From a virus, in IMG/VR virus record IMGVR_UViG_3300022744_000012, positions 1 through 41,954 of that record: 41,954 bases of DNA; one strand, 5' to 3'. Position numbers and translations under genes: made by a program. The notes below the pieces were generated by a model. It was given only the letters and a program-made list of their open reading frames with translations, made no database searches and was not told the DNA's origin. Shown piece after piece: positions 20,568 to 28,455 of this stretch. Each line of letters begins with the position of its first letter. The first letter of the stretch is position 1.

Positions 20568-22180
20568 CAGCGCATCCCCATCGACGCGGCCTGCAGCCGC
20601 TGGTTGCTGGCGAGACTGTCGCCGATGCTGCGCGCGATGCCGGGCGCATCAGTGGCGCGCGTCTGGATGTTGAGGGTCTGGATGTTGGTTTCCGAGCGGA
20701 CTTGTGAACCGCTGAACTGCTGCCCACCCAGGCCGACGAACTTGCGCCAGTAGTCGGCGGTTTCGGCCGGAGCGCGGGCAAGCCCTTGGCGGTCGACGTT
20801 GCCCTGACCCCAGTTGTAGGCCGAGACGGCCGACATCATGTCGCCGCCGTAGCGCTTGAGCAGTTGGCCAAGGTACTTGGCCGCAGCGGCGGATGACTTG
20901 CCGAGGTCGAAAGTGTCTTCCCGGCTCATGCCGAAATCTTTCGCGGTATCCGGCATGAACTGGAAGTGCCCAGTTGCTCCGGCGCCGCTTACCATGTTCT
21001 TGCCGCGCCCCGATTCGATCTGCCAGATGCGATCCAACGTCCCAGGCGGTAGGCCGTTGGCCTTTTCCAGCTCGGCGAACTGGGCCGGCGATGCCGCAGC
21101 CGAGCCAGTAGGCGCAACAGTGGCCGCAGCGCGAGCAGCCGGCGCCGGACCCTTGCCATTCGCGGCCAGCGCCGCCCGCGCCTCGGTGTTGCCGCCGTAG
21201 GCCAAGAACTGCGCGACCTTTTCGCCGAGCCAGTCGCCGACCTTGGTGCCGACCAGCTTATCTCCCAGTTTCGAGAACCAGCCGAACACATCGCCTATCG
21301 CCCGGGCGATTGCGTTAAATCCGTTTCCGACTGCCCCTAGGAAACTGCCGATTTCCTCGCGGTGGCTGCTGACCCACCCGGAGAATTGCAACAGGCGCGC
21401 GTTTGCGCCTTCCATTGCCGGGATCAGCGCCGTGAAAATCTGCTGACCGACGCCATACAGTTCGCGCTTCGTTGTGGCCCATTGCGCTTGTGCGCGCTGG
21501 GCTGCCATCGTGCTTTCGGCGCTGACGGCGCTGGTTCGCTCCATTGCCTCTTGCGTCGCCCTGACCTGCGCCGCGCCCTGCCGCAACAGATTCAGCGTGC
21601 CGTCGTCCAGGCCGAGCATGCCGGCGATCCTTATCTGATCCTGGGCCGGCATGCCTTGCAGGGCTTTTGCCAGGTCGATCATCAGATCCTTCATCGGCCT
21701 GATCTTGCCGTTGCCGTCGGCAATGGCGATCCCGAGCGCGCGGAAGGCGGTCACAACGGGCGATTGCTCGCCCAGCTTGAACGCCTCAAAGCCGCCAAGA
21801 ATGCTTTGAAAGCTCTGCCGAATGCCCTGCGCCGTGCCGCCGACCTGCTCGGCTGCAGCACCCCAGGAGTCAAGCTCGCGGGCCGACATGCCCAAGTTCT
21901 GCGCCAGCCGGCCGAGTGTGGCTTGGCCGGTCACCATGCTGGTAAAGAAGCCTTTGATGCTGCTGGCGCCGAGCATCGCAGCCGCAAGACCCATCAGCTC
22001 ATTGCGTGCGCGCGTGAAGCCCTCGGCGACGGCTTTGGATGCTTCCTGCGAAGTCTTGGCGCGCTTGCGCTCGGCCTCGGTGATCTTGGCCGAGTCCTGC
22101 TGTGCGTCGCTGACGCCTCTGCGGTACGCGCTGCCATCCAGCCCCAGCGTGACGATCAGAGAGTCGATTACCGTTGCCAT
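20567..22180 (-). CDS. Tape measure protein with lytic transglycosylase domain
   Basis: This 537-aa protein has an N-terminal helical region with the tape-measure signature (VTLGLDGSAYRRGVSDAQQDSAKITEAERKRAKT), hydrophobic middle helices, and a C-terminal SLT domain: GLPPGTLDRIWQIESGRGKN (catalytic Glu in QIES), GHFQFMPDTAKDFGM, SAYNWGQGNVDR. It measures tail length and locally cuts peptidoglycan during DNA entry. It is short for a tape measure, so the tail should be short. The SLT domain is the only recognised muralytic enzyme in the genome. Confidence 0.85.
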   Translation of the reverse strand: MATVIDSLIVTLGLDGSAYRRGVSDAQQDSAKITEAERKRAKTSQEASKAVAEGFTRARNELMGLAAAMLGASSIKGFFTSMVTGQATLGRLAQNLGMSARELDSWGAAAEQVGGTAQGIRQSFQSILGGFEAFKLGEQSPVVTAFRALGIAIADGNGKIRPMKDLMIDLAKALQGMPAQDQIRIAGMLGLDDGTLNLLRQGAAQVRATQEAMERTSAVSAESTMAAQRAQAQWATTKRELYGVGQQIFTALIPAMEGANARLLQFSGWVSSHREEIGSFLGAVGNGFNAIARAIGDVFGWFSKLGDKLVGTKVGDWLGEKVAQFLAYGGNTEARAALAANGKGPAPAARAAATVAPTGSAAASPAQFAELEKANGLPPGTLDRIWQIESGRGKNMVSGAGATGHFQFMPDTAKDFGMSREDTFDLGKSSAAAAKYLGQLLKRYGGDMMSAVSAYNWGQGNVDRQGLARAPAETADYWRKFVGLGGQQFSGSQVRSETNIQTLNIQTRATDAPGIARSIGDSLASNQRLQAASMGMR

Positions 22181-22413
22181 GATGCTTCTGCAGCCCTTTG
22201 CGCCATGCGCTGATTGTGCGCCTCAACCGCGTGGATTTCGAGCAGATCCCACAGATCCCGCGATCCATAGACCGTATCCAGTTCTGCCAAGGTCGCCAGC
22301 TTGCTGGATACGGCCGCCGCGATCGGGCGCGGCACGTTGAGCGGGTCAACCGAGCCGCGCGGGCGCATGTCGGCCATCGGCGGCCCGAAATCTATTTGCC
22401 GACGGCCTGAGAA
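22168..22413 (-). CDS. Tail assembly chaperone, -1 frameshift extension
   Basis: This frame has no convincing independent start. It is entered from the preceding gene by -1 slippage at the GGGTTTT heptamer (22413-22419), giving a fusion of about 225 residues: 144 from the first frame plus about 81 here (FSGRRQIDFGPPMADMRPRG ... AAEASWQR). Such G/G-T pairs in tailed phages bind the tape measure during tail assembly. An internal ATG at 22375-22377 lacks a ribosome-binding site. Confidence 0.75.
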   Translation of the reverse strand, partial: FSGRRQIDFGPPMADMRPRGSVDPLNVPRPIAAAVSSKLATLAELDTVYGSRDLWDLLEIHAVEAHNQRMAQRAAEASWQR

Positions 22414-22844
22414 AAACCCAGGTGGAGTTTCAGCAGCTCGGAGCGCAGCTTCAGGCGGGTGCCGACTTCCTCGATGTCGTCCTCGATCAGCGCGCGGATC
22501 ACGGCCGGATTGCCGGGGTCGGGGACGATCTGGACGCATTGCCACATGACGGACAGCAGTTCTTCCGCAACCGAGAACGGCACGCGGGTGAACAGCGTCA
22601 GCGCCACTTTGGCGAAAGCCGCCAATAGCCCATCTTCAGCGCGCGATCCGGTGACATGCGCCAGGCCAGCCAGCCCGGACAACTCGAACCCGTCCGGTAG
22701 TTCGACGTTTGCCGCGCCGAGCGCCATGAACGCCCGCAGTGCCCAGCGTTCGGCTTGGCTGGCCGGCAGTTCGGTGAGGATGAACACCTTGCCGGCATCG
22801 CGGCCGGGCGCATCGATTCGGATGGTCAGTTGTCGGCGTGCCAT
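22392..22844 (-). CDS. Tail assembly chaperone (first frame)
   Basis: The 150-aa protein (MARRQLTIRIDAPGRDAGKV...) has TELPASQAERWALRAFMALG, a hallmark of tail chaperones of DUF3383-type myophages, and a helical C-terminus ending LKLHLGFSQAVGK. It sits between tail tube and tape measure genes, the standard location. A slippery heptamer near its 3' end allows a longer form. Confidence 0.8.
   Translation of the reverse strand: MARRQLTIRIDAPGRDAGKVFILTELPASQAERWALRAFMALGAANVELPDGFELSGLAGLAHVTGSRAEDGLLAAFAKVALTLFTRVPFSVAEELLSVMWQCVQIVPDPGNPAVIRALIEDDIEEVGTRLKLRSELLKLHLGFSQAVGK
22413..22419 (-). promoter_or_regulatory. Programmed -1 ribosomal frameshift site (GGGTTTT)
   Basis: On the minus strand the codons CTG GGT TTT contain the canonical X-XXY-YYZ heptamer G-GGT-TTT at codons 142-144 of the chaperone gene. 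A -1 slip leads into a frame that stays open for about 81 codons to 22168, just overlapping the tape-measure start. The position, heptamer and length of the extension all match the conserved tail-chaperone frameshift. Confidence 0.8.
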
Positions 22845-22852
22845 GCGCTACC

Positions 22853-23284
22853 TTAGATCGGCTCGCTGATGATGCGCTCCCAGACCAGCTGGAACGTGAC
22901 CGGCTGCAGCGTCTTCTTGACGGCCGGCATCTGGCTCGCGTTCTTCAGCACGCCGTTCTTGAGGATGTAGCTGCGGCCGATCGACGGCAGGCGGATTGCG
23001 CCGTCGCAGCGGTAGACCTCCTGCTGCGCCTTCTGGAGGTTCGTCCAGGCATCGAAAATCGCAAGGCTGGGGCTGGTCGGCATCAGCGTGATCGTCATCG
23101 GCGTCGGGTTGAACACCCAGCCGGACGACATCTGGCCATCGACGCCCATGACGACCTCAGCCATGTCGATGGCCTCGGCCGAGAAAGCGTCGTCGGCCGC
23201 GTAGCCTTGCAGAAACTGCGGGGCCGGGAACAGGCCGGTTACGGCGATGGCGAACGAGCTGTTCGCGCTGGTGATGGTTGCCAT
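22853..23284 (-). CDS. Tail tube protein (DUF3277-like)
   Basis: This 143-aa protein (MATITSANSSFAIAVTGLFP) has LQGYAADDAFSAEAIDMAEVVMGVDGQMSSGWVFNP and TITLMPTSPSLAIFDAW, typical of the small tube protein encoded after the DUF3383 sheath. It polymerises into the inner tube. It lies 12 bases downstream of the sheath gene. Confidence 0.82.
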   Translation of the reverse strand: MATITSANSSFAIAVTGLFPAPQFLQGYAADDAFSAEAIDMAEVVMGVDGQMSSGWVFNPTPMTITLMPTSPSLAIFDAWTNLQKAQQEVYRCDGAIRLPSIGRSYILKNGVLKNASQMPAVKKTLQPVTFQLVWERIISEPI

Positions 23285-23296
23285 GTGGTCGGCTCC

Positions 23297-24781
23297 TTAC
23301 TGGATCTCGATCGATGCCAGCGACAGGGCATGCACACTGCCGCCGTCGGCGTAATAGAGGGTCATGCTCGGGCTGGTGCGCTCGGCGCGGATCTGCGCGG
23401 TGGCCGGCACGATCTGCAGATACCAGCCCTTCGCGCTGATGGTGCTGCTCACGTCCTTGCCGACCGCGTAGAGGATCTGTGATTTCTGCCCCTCGCTCAG
23501 TGCGGTGCCCACGCGGATCGCGCCGAAGTTCACGGCGGCATTGATCGGATCGAGCAACGCCGACTGGATCAGGCCATAGCCGGTGTCGTTGTACGGCACC
23601 GAGCCGACCGACGTCAGCAGCGCGATCATCGCGCCCTGCATGTTGGCGTTCAGCCAGATCTGGTTCAGGTAGGTGTCAAGCCACTTCCAGACGCCGGAGC
23701 ATTGGCCGGGATACAAAAACACGAAGCCCTGCTTTGCGTTCGCGTAAGCGCCATAGAAGTTGTAGCCGTTGGCGATCAGGTTCGCGGCTTGCGTTTCATC
23801 GCTCACGCCCGCAACCAAGCCGCCTTGCGACTTGAACGCCAGCGTGGCGCGGCCGTTCAGGCGGGCGAAGTCGAGAGACGCCGCATAGCCCAGCACGAAC
23901 GCCGTATGCGTGTTGTTGCCGTAGATCGGCACCGAGCCGACCGCAGACACGCTCTTGAGGTACGCGCCCCATGTGGTCGTGCTGCCGGTCGCCACCGCGT
24001 TGACGTCGGTGTCATGGCAGACGAAGCCGAAGCGGCCGGCTTGGCTGTTGGTCCAGTCGCTGAACGCCTTCTTGGTCGCCAGATCCGGCTCGAATACCGG
24101 GGCGAACAGCGCCCAGTTGCGGGCCTGCGCGGTCAGGGCAGTCATGAACGCGCCCGGCACCGCAGCCGCAGCGCCGGCCGACGTCACCGCACCAGTGGCG
24201 GCCGTCAGCAACAGGCCGGCCGACAGCGTGCCAGAGGCAAAGCCGACCGAACTGGTAGCGCCAGTGGTCGAGCTGGTGAACACGAAGGCCGATTGCACCG
24301 TGTCGAAACTGACCGTGGCGCCGAGGCTGGTGAAGCCGGCCGCGATGATCGTCGCCGCGTTGGCGAAGCTGGTCGCCGCCGACAGGTTGATGGTGGCCGA
24401 TGTCTTGGCGGCGCCGCCGTCGATCGATACCGTCAGCACGCCGGACAGCGCCTGCAGCTGTGCCAGAGTCATCGACGCCAGCGAGCCGCCGCGCAGGTAG
24501 CCTGCCACGGCTGCAGTGTTGTACTGCGCAAACAGCACAGCGCCAGGGGTGCGGGTGCAGTTGGTGTAGCCGGCGAAGTAGATCTGAGCCAGCGCGTATT
24601 CGGTGCTTGACAGGCCGAAATACTGGCCGACAGCCGCCGCGCTCGGGAATGACGGCACCGTGCCGATCGGCGGCAGGGTGCTGGTCGTCAGAAACAGACC
24701 GTTGAGGTCGACCGCCGAGCCTGCGGCCGACAGGACCGATGGCGTGACGCTGACGATTTGGGAAATGGGGATGCTTGCCAT
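23297..24781 (-). CDS. Contractile tail sheath protein (DUF3383)
   Basis: This 494-aa protein starts IPISQIVSVTPSVLSAAGSA with NGLFLTTSTLPPIGTVPSF, the DUF3383 sheath N-terminus. Conserved core segments include CHDTDVNAVATGSTTTWGAYL, AASLDFARLNGRATLAFKSQ and FVFLYPGQCSGVWKWLDTYLNQIW. A sheath defines a myovirus. It is by far the largest tail-tube-module gene and is followed by the tube gene. Confidence 0.9.
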   Translation of the reverse strand: MASIPISQIVSVTPSVLSAAGSAVDLNGLFLTTSTLPPIGTVPSFPSAAAVGQYFGLSSTEYALAQIYFAGYTNCTRTPGAVLFAQYNTAAVAGYLRGGSLASMTLAQLQALSGVLTVSIDGGAAKTSATINLSAATSFANAATIIAAGFTSLGATVSFDTVQSAFVFTSSTTGATSSVGFASGTLSAGLLLTAATGAVTSAGAAAAVPGAFMTALTAQARNWALFAPVFEPDLATKKAFSDWTNSQAGRFGFVCHDTDVNAVATGSTTTWGAYLKSVSAVGSVPIYGNNTHTAFVLGYAASLDFARLNGRATLAFKSQGGLVAGVSDETQAANLIANGYNFYGAYANAKQGFVFLYPGQCSGVWKWLDTYLNQIWLNANMQGAMIALLTSVGSVPYNDTGYGLIQSALLDPINAAVNFGAIRVGTALSEGQKSQILYAVGKDVSSTISAKGWYLQIVPATAQIRAERTSPSMTLYYADGGSVHALSLASIEIQ

Positions 24782-24790
24782 TGGTGGTCC

Positions 24791-25309
24791 TTACGGGGTG
24801 AAGGTCGTGTCAATCTCACGCAATCCGACCTGCGCCTGCGTCATCGTCGGCATGGGGCGGGTAGTGGTCGGGTTGTATTGTATGAATGCCTGGAGCTTCC
24901 AGCGCGCCTCAAATTGATGTTCGCCCGCGATCATGGGCAGTTGGATTCCGTCGTCGATGTAGAGCATCCGAACACCAGCCGGCCAGTTGTCATTGACGTC
25001 GGCGGCGCGGCTCAGGCTCATGAGCATTTGCGCCCACTCGCCAGCGTCCGGGCCGTAAGCATCGATCTGAATCTGGTATTCGGTCGGCATCATGTCCATG
25101 CCGTTCGTGCTGTCCCAGCTCGGCTGGTTCGTGCTCAGGCGCCGCTGATGCACGTTGTTCAGCGTGGCAAACGTGGTGCCGCGCGCCGGCATCGGGACGC
25201 GGTTGTCCTGCGTCTTGATGACCTCGGCGCCGGGCGGCAGGATGCCGAGCATCCAGGCGCGCAGCGCGCCGAACACATCGGCTTCGTTCAGGTCAACGGT
25301 CGCGCTCAT
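24791..25309 (-). CDS. Neck terminator / tail completion protein
   Basis: The ATG at 25307-25309 overlaps the upstream stop (AATGA) and gives 172 aa. Motifs such as VFGALRAWMLGILPPGAEVIKTQ and DMMPTEYQIQIDAYGPDAGEWAQML match the family of phage neck terminator proteins (LIC_12616/gp12-like). These cap the tail tube and join it to the head. Confidence 0.75.
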   Translation of the reverse strand: MSATVDLNEADVFGALRAWMLGILPPGAEVIKTQDNRVPMPARGTTFATLNNVHQRRLSTNQPSWDSTNGMDMMPTEYQIQIDAYGPDAGEWAQMLMSLSRAADVNDNWPAGVRMLYIDDGIQLPMIAGEHQFEARWKLQAFIQYNPTTTRPMPTMTQAQVGLREIDTTFTP

Positions 25310-25683
25310 TGCTGCACCACAATCACCCGGCACCATGTCGGCCAGGTTTCTTGCACCGACACCACGAGCCAGTCGCGCACGACCCCGGACGCATCGGCAA
25401 ACTGCAGCACATCGCCGCCCGTGCCATTCGCCCGCACCAGCGCCTGCACGTCGCCGCGCAGGATGACCGATCGCTTGATGCCGCTGATGTTCAGGCCGTC
25501 CGTCTGGCGCAGGTCCTCGGACGTCAGCCCCTGCACTTGGCCGACCAGCGTTGTCGATGTCACGACCGGCGCGCGTGATCCGTCAGCAGCCGTGATGTAG
25601 CCGGTTGAGCGCACCCAGGCGATCGACGCATTCGGGTTGACGAGCGACGCCGAGCGGTTCGCCAATGCGTGGACGTCGATCAT
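25306..25683 (-). CDS. Head-tail connector / neck protein
   Basis: This 125-aa protein (MIDVHALANRSASLVNPNAS) has beta-rich segments including VTSTTLVGQVQGLTSEDLRQ and SVILRGDVQALVRANGTGGDVLQF. It lies between two other connector proteins and overlaps both by ATGA. The segment pattern is that of neck proteins in myophages with DUF4054 and DUF2184 partners. The exact role in head closure is inferred from order. Confidence 0.6.
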   Translation of the reverse strand: MIDVHALANRSASLVNPNASIAWVRSTGYITAADGSRAPVVTSTTLVGQVQGLTSEDLRQTDGLNISGIKRSVILRGDVQALVRANGTGGDVLQFADASGVVRDWLVVSVQETWPTWCRVIVVQQ

Positions 25684-26117
25684 TCCTTCACCTCGACGCC
25701 GATTGAGTTGAGCATGTGACTGGTTTCGATCAGGGGCTTTGCAAAGCCCTTCGCTTCGATGGTCGCAGCCGCCAGGGGAGGATCGACCAGATCATTGATG
25801 CTCTGTTGCAGCGCGCCCTTGATGTCCTCGCCGATCAGCGCCAGCGTGCGCGGGCCGTCGTAGTCGGTGGCCTTTGCGAGCTTCGCCAGCTTGTCCGGCC
25901 AAGTTGACTTTTCCTTCTCGATCATGCGCCGGAAGAACGGGCGCGGCGGCTGGTGGTTTGCCGGGTCGCCGTATTCGTTTTTTGCCGCTACGCCTGCGAC
26001 CAGTTCGCCATCCGGATAGGTGGCTCCCTCGAAGAAGCCAACCGACACCGTGCCGCTGCCGAGCCGGTCGGCGATGGCCTCAAGGCGCACTCGGATCTTG
26101 TCGGTATTGAGGGTCAT
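25680..26117 (-). CDS. Neck / tail completion protein
   Basis: The ATG at 26115-26117 overlaps the preceding stop (TGATG), giving 145 aa. SVGFFEGATYPDGELVAGVAAKNEYGDPANHQPPRPFFRRMIEKE is typical of HK97-gp10-like or neck proteins with an R-P-F-x-R motif, which form the tail terminator or completion ring. It is one of four neck genes in sequence. Confidence 0.65.
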   Translation of the reverse strand: MTLNTDKIRVRLEAIADRLGSGTVSVGFFEGATYPDGELVAGVAAKNEYGDPANHQPPRPFFRRMIEKEKSTWPDKLAKLAKATDYDGPRTLALIGEDIKGALQQSINDLVDPPLAAATIEAKGFAKPLIETSHMLNSIGVEVKE

Positions 26118-26515
26118 CAGTATCTCGTCGGCTGCGGGATGTAGCGGAAACCGCGCAGGGCGGTCGTTGCCTGCCAGAATGCCGCGCCGTATTGAGTCTG
26201 GGCAAACCATGCCGCAGACCCGGGCGCCGCAAACTCTGCCGAGATCGACACGGCACCTTCAGACGCCGATGCCACCCGTCCGACCGGCAGGGGCTGACCG
26301 TCCGCTGAGAGCGCGCCCCCGAGGGTGGCGATGTGCGCCGTGAGCATGTTGAGCAGCATGGCTCGGCGCGTCAGATCCTGCACCGGGCTGGCGTCGCTGT
26401 TGGACAGGTACAGCCCGGCTTCAGCGAAGCACGCCGCCAGCGTCACGTCAGACACCCCGGCGAACACCGGATATCGCGTTTTGAACGCTGCGGGGTCAAA
26501 CGTGACGGCGGTCAT
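26117..26515 (-). CDS. Head-tail connector protein, DUF4054 family
   Basis: The 132-aa sequence FDPAAFKTRYPVFAGVSDVTLAACFAEAGLYLSNSD is the standard DUF4054 N-terminus (F-x-AFK-x-x-YP-x-F). RRAMLLNMLTAHIATL and ATTALRGFRYIPQPTRY follow. It is a gp6-like adaptor under the portal ring. It lies just upstream of the neck gene. Confidence 0.85.
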   Translation of the reverse strand: MTAVTFDPAAFKTRYPVFAGVSDVTLAACFAEAGLYLSNSDASPVQDLTRRAMLLNMLTAHIATLGGALSADGQPLPVGRVASASEGAVSISAEFAAPGSAAWFAQTQYGAAFWQATTALRGFRYIPQPTRY

Positions 26516-26518
26516 GCG

Positions 26519-26860
26519 TTACGCCTGGCTCGGCTTCACGCCCGGCGCGCGGGCGTCGGTGCCGTCTTGCGCCATCGCCTCGAAGCCGGTCGTGCGCTTG
26601 GCGGTTTCCTTGGCGATGGCGGCCACGTCGGCGGCGCTCTTGCCCTCGAACACCGCGCCGCTCTCCAGATACGGAGCGTCCTTGTTGGCGGCCTTCCAGG
26701 AGTCCCAAAAGTCGCCGTCAACCTCGGTCGTGGCGTAGGTGGCGCCGATGATCTGGGCGCGGTTCAGGCCGGCCAGGATGACGGTCTTGGCCGGGTCTGC
26801 CGGGTGCTCGATGATGAGGCCGTGCGGCAGCTTGCAGCCGATGGTGATGGTTCGTGCCAT
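26519..26860 (-). CDS. 113-aa virion-region hypothetical protein
   Basis: It starts MARTITIGCKLPHGLIIEHP and contains AQIIGATYATTEVDGDFWDSWKAAN. This family is a constant neighbour of the major capsid and DUF4054 genes in these phages; its role is unknown, possibly a head-accessory protein. An acidic C-terminal tail follows. Confidence 0.6.
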   Translation of the reverse strand: MARTITIGCKLPHGLIIEHPADPAKTVILAGLNRAQIIGATYATTEVDGDFWDSWKAANKDAPYLESGAVFEGKSAADVAAIAKETAKRTTGFEAMAQDGTDARAPGVKPSQA

Positions 26861-26903
26861 GTGTGTGCAGTCAGTGAGCCGGGGCCGAAGCCCCAGCGGT
26901 TGA

Positions 26904-27950
26904 TCAGACGCCGAGCATCTGAGCGATCAGGAACGGGCGGAAAACCACCGTGCCCCACGTGCCCTGAGACTTCTTCTGCTTGAAGCTCGACGCAGCAACG
27001 ACGATGGGATGGGCGCGAAGCTTCTCAGTGAAGGCGCACGACGCGGTACGCTGGCCCTCGATTTCGTCGGCGATCAGCTGCAGCAGCTCGCCCGAGCCGG
27101 TCGTGTATTCCGGCGCGGTCTTGATGACCATGTTCGGATACAACTTCTTCAGGCGATCGGCAACCGACACATTGAAGTCCGAAACCTTGGTCAGACCAGT
27201 GGCGTCCGACAGCGGCGACATCGCCAGCGTCATGGCGGTGTTGCGGTCGACCTGGCCGTTTGCCTGGGTCTGCAACTGCTTGAACAGCTTGGCGACGTCG
27301 GCCAGCACCTCGGTTGCGGTGGCGTTGGTCCAGCCGGTGCCGCCCGCGGTCTTGGTGGTCGGGACGACGGCAGCCGACATGGCCGGGTCGTTCAGCAGGC
27401 CATAGTTCTGCAGGCCCGAGACGCCGAAGAAGTAGGTTTTGTTCTGGAACTTGTTCAGCGTCAGCGCGCCAGCGATGTTCAGCCGGTTGGCCCAGTCGAT
27501 GCGAGCCAGGCCGGCACGCTCCAGTTCACGCTCGCCCCATTCGGTCATCACCTGATAGTGAAAGCTCTGGCGCTGCGGAAAGTTGGTATTGGCACCGGCG
27601 CGGCCCGACTCGGAGTAGTCGCCGTAAGCCGAGGTGACACCGGTCGATTCGACCACCGGGAACATCACGGTTTCGGTCGTCCAGTCGCCTTTTTTCACCT
27701 CGTCGCCGACGATCTCGGCGGCCTTCATCGGCGACACCAGCACTTCGATCAGCTTCGGATCGACGAAGGTCGACAGGAAGGCCGGGATGCCGCTGTTGCT
27801 GGTGGTGATCAGCGTCGGCTGCGCATCGCAGGCGAAGCCGTCCTGGGCGTAGCGCAGCGAGAGCGCCGCGCCCTCAGCCTGGAAGTCGGGCTGCACGCCC
27901 ATGAAATGGATGCCGGCTCGGCCGGCCAGGGATTGGAGGATCGGATTCAT
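26904..27950 (-). CDS. Major capsid protein (DUF2184)
   Basis: This 348-aa protein starts MNPILQSLAGRAGIHFMGVQ after AAGGAG. DUF2184 features are visible: NSGIPAFLSTFVDPKLIEVLVSPMKAAEIVGDE, FPVVESTGVTSAYGDYS and NFPQRQSFHYQVMTEWGERE. It is the HK97-fold shell protein. The order protease, cement, capsid is conserved. Confidence 0.88.
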   Translation of the reverse strand: MNPILQSLAGRAGIHFMGVQPDFQAEGAALSLRYAQDGFACDAQPTLITTSNSGIPAFLSTFVDPKLIEVLVSPMKAAEIVGDEVKKGDWTTETVMFPVVESTGVTSAYGDYSESGRAGANTNFPQRQSFHYQVMTEWGERELERAGLARIDWANRLNIAGALTLNKFQNKTYFFGVSGLQNYGLLNDPAMSAAVVPTTKTAGGTGWTNATATEVLADVAKLFKQLQTQANGQVDRNTAMTLAMSPLSDATGLTKVSDFNVSVADRLKKLYPNMVIKTAPEYTTGSGELLQLIADEIEGQRTASCAFTEKLRAHPIVVAASSFKQKKSQGTWGTVVFRPFLIAQMLGV

Positions 27951-27960
27951 CTTGTGCTCC

Positions 27961-28443
27961 TTACAGCGTCATCACGGCCAGCTCGCCGACGGCGCACGCT
28001 TGACTGCAGGTGAAGGCGGTTTCCACGAAGCCGGCCACCGTGGCGCCAGCGCTCGCGAACTGAATGGTGCCGTCTGCCAGCTTGGCGAACGCCTTCTGAC
28101 CGACAGCTGCGGCGCCGACCGTGGCGGTCACGAAGTAGTCACCCGTGCGCTCCAGCGTGACCGGGCGGCCCACCGGGATGACGTTGCTCGATTCGGCCAG
28201 ATAGGTCGTGATGAACGCCTGTTGCTCGCGGTGCACGAAGCCGCTCGGCACGCCCGATGCTGCGGTGTTGAGCACGGTCAGGCCATCGACGCCGACCCAG
28301 GCGAAGCGGCCGACCGTGACGCCGGCAGCGCCAGCGACGAAGCCTCCTTCGGGCGCCACGACGGACGAGCGGGGATTGGTGGAAGCGAAATCGCCCGCAA
28401 CGGCCGGGGCCTGCTGCAGATTGACTTGAGTCTGAAAAGCCAT
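27961..28443 (-). CDS. Capsid structural cement protein (gp24-like)
   Basis: The 160-aa protein contains NPRSSVVAPEGGFVAGAAGVTVGRFAWV and VHREQQAFITTYLAESSNVIPVGRPVTL, as in gp24-like cement proteins that bind capsid capsomers and stabilise the filled head. It lies between the protease and the major capsid genes. Confidence 0.78.
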   Translation of the reverse strand: MAFQTQVNLQQAPAVAGDFASTNPRSSVVAPEGGFVAGAAGVTVGRFAWVGVDGLTVLNTAASGVPSGFVHREQQAFITTYLAESSNVIPVGRPVTLERTGDYFVTATVGAAAVGQKAFAKLADGTIQFASAGATVAGFVETAFTCSQACAVGELAVMTL

Positions 28444-28455
28444 GTTGCCCTCCTA

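Noticed and set aside
27009-28013. Long plus-strand frames opposite the capsid, methyltransferase, sheath and portal genes
   Set aside because: They mirror the codon structure of GC-rich genes on the minus strand, have no ribosome-binding sites and oppose well-identified virion proteins.
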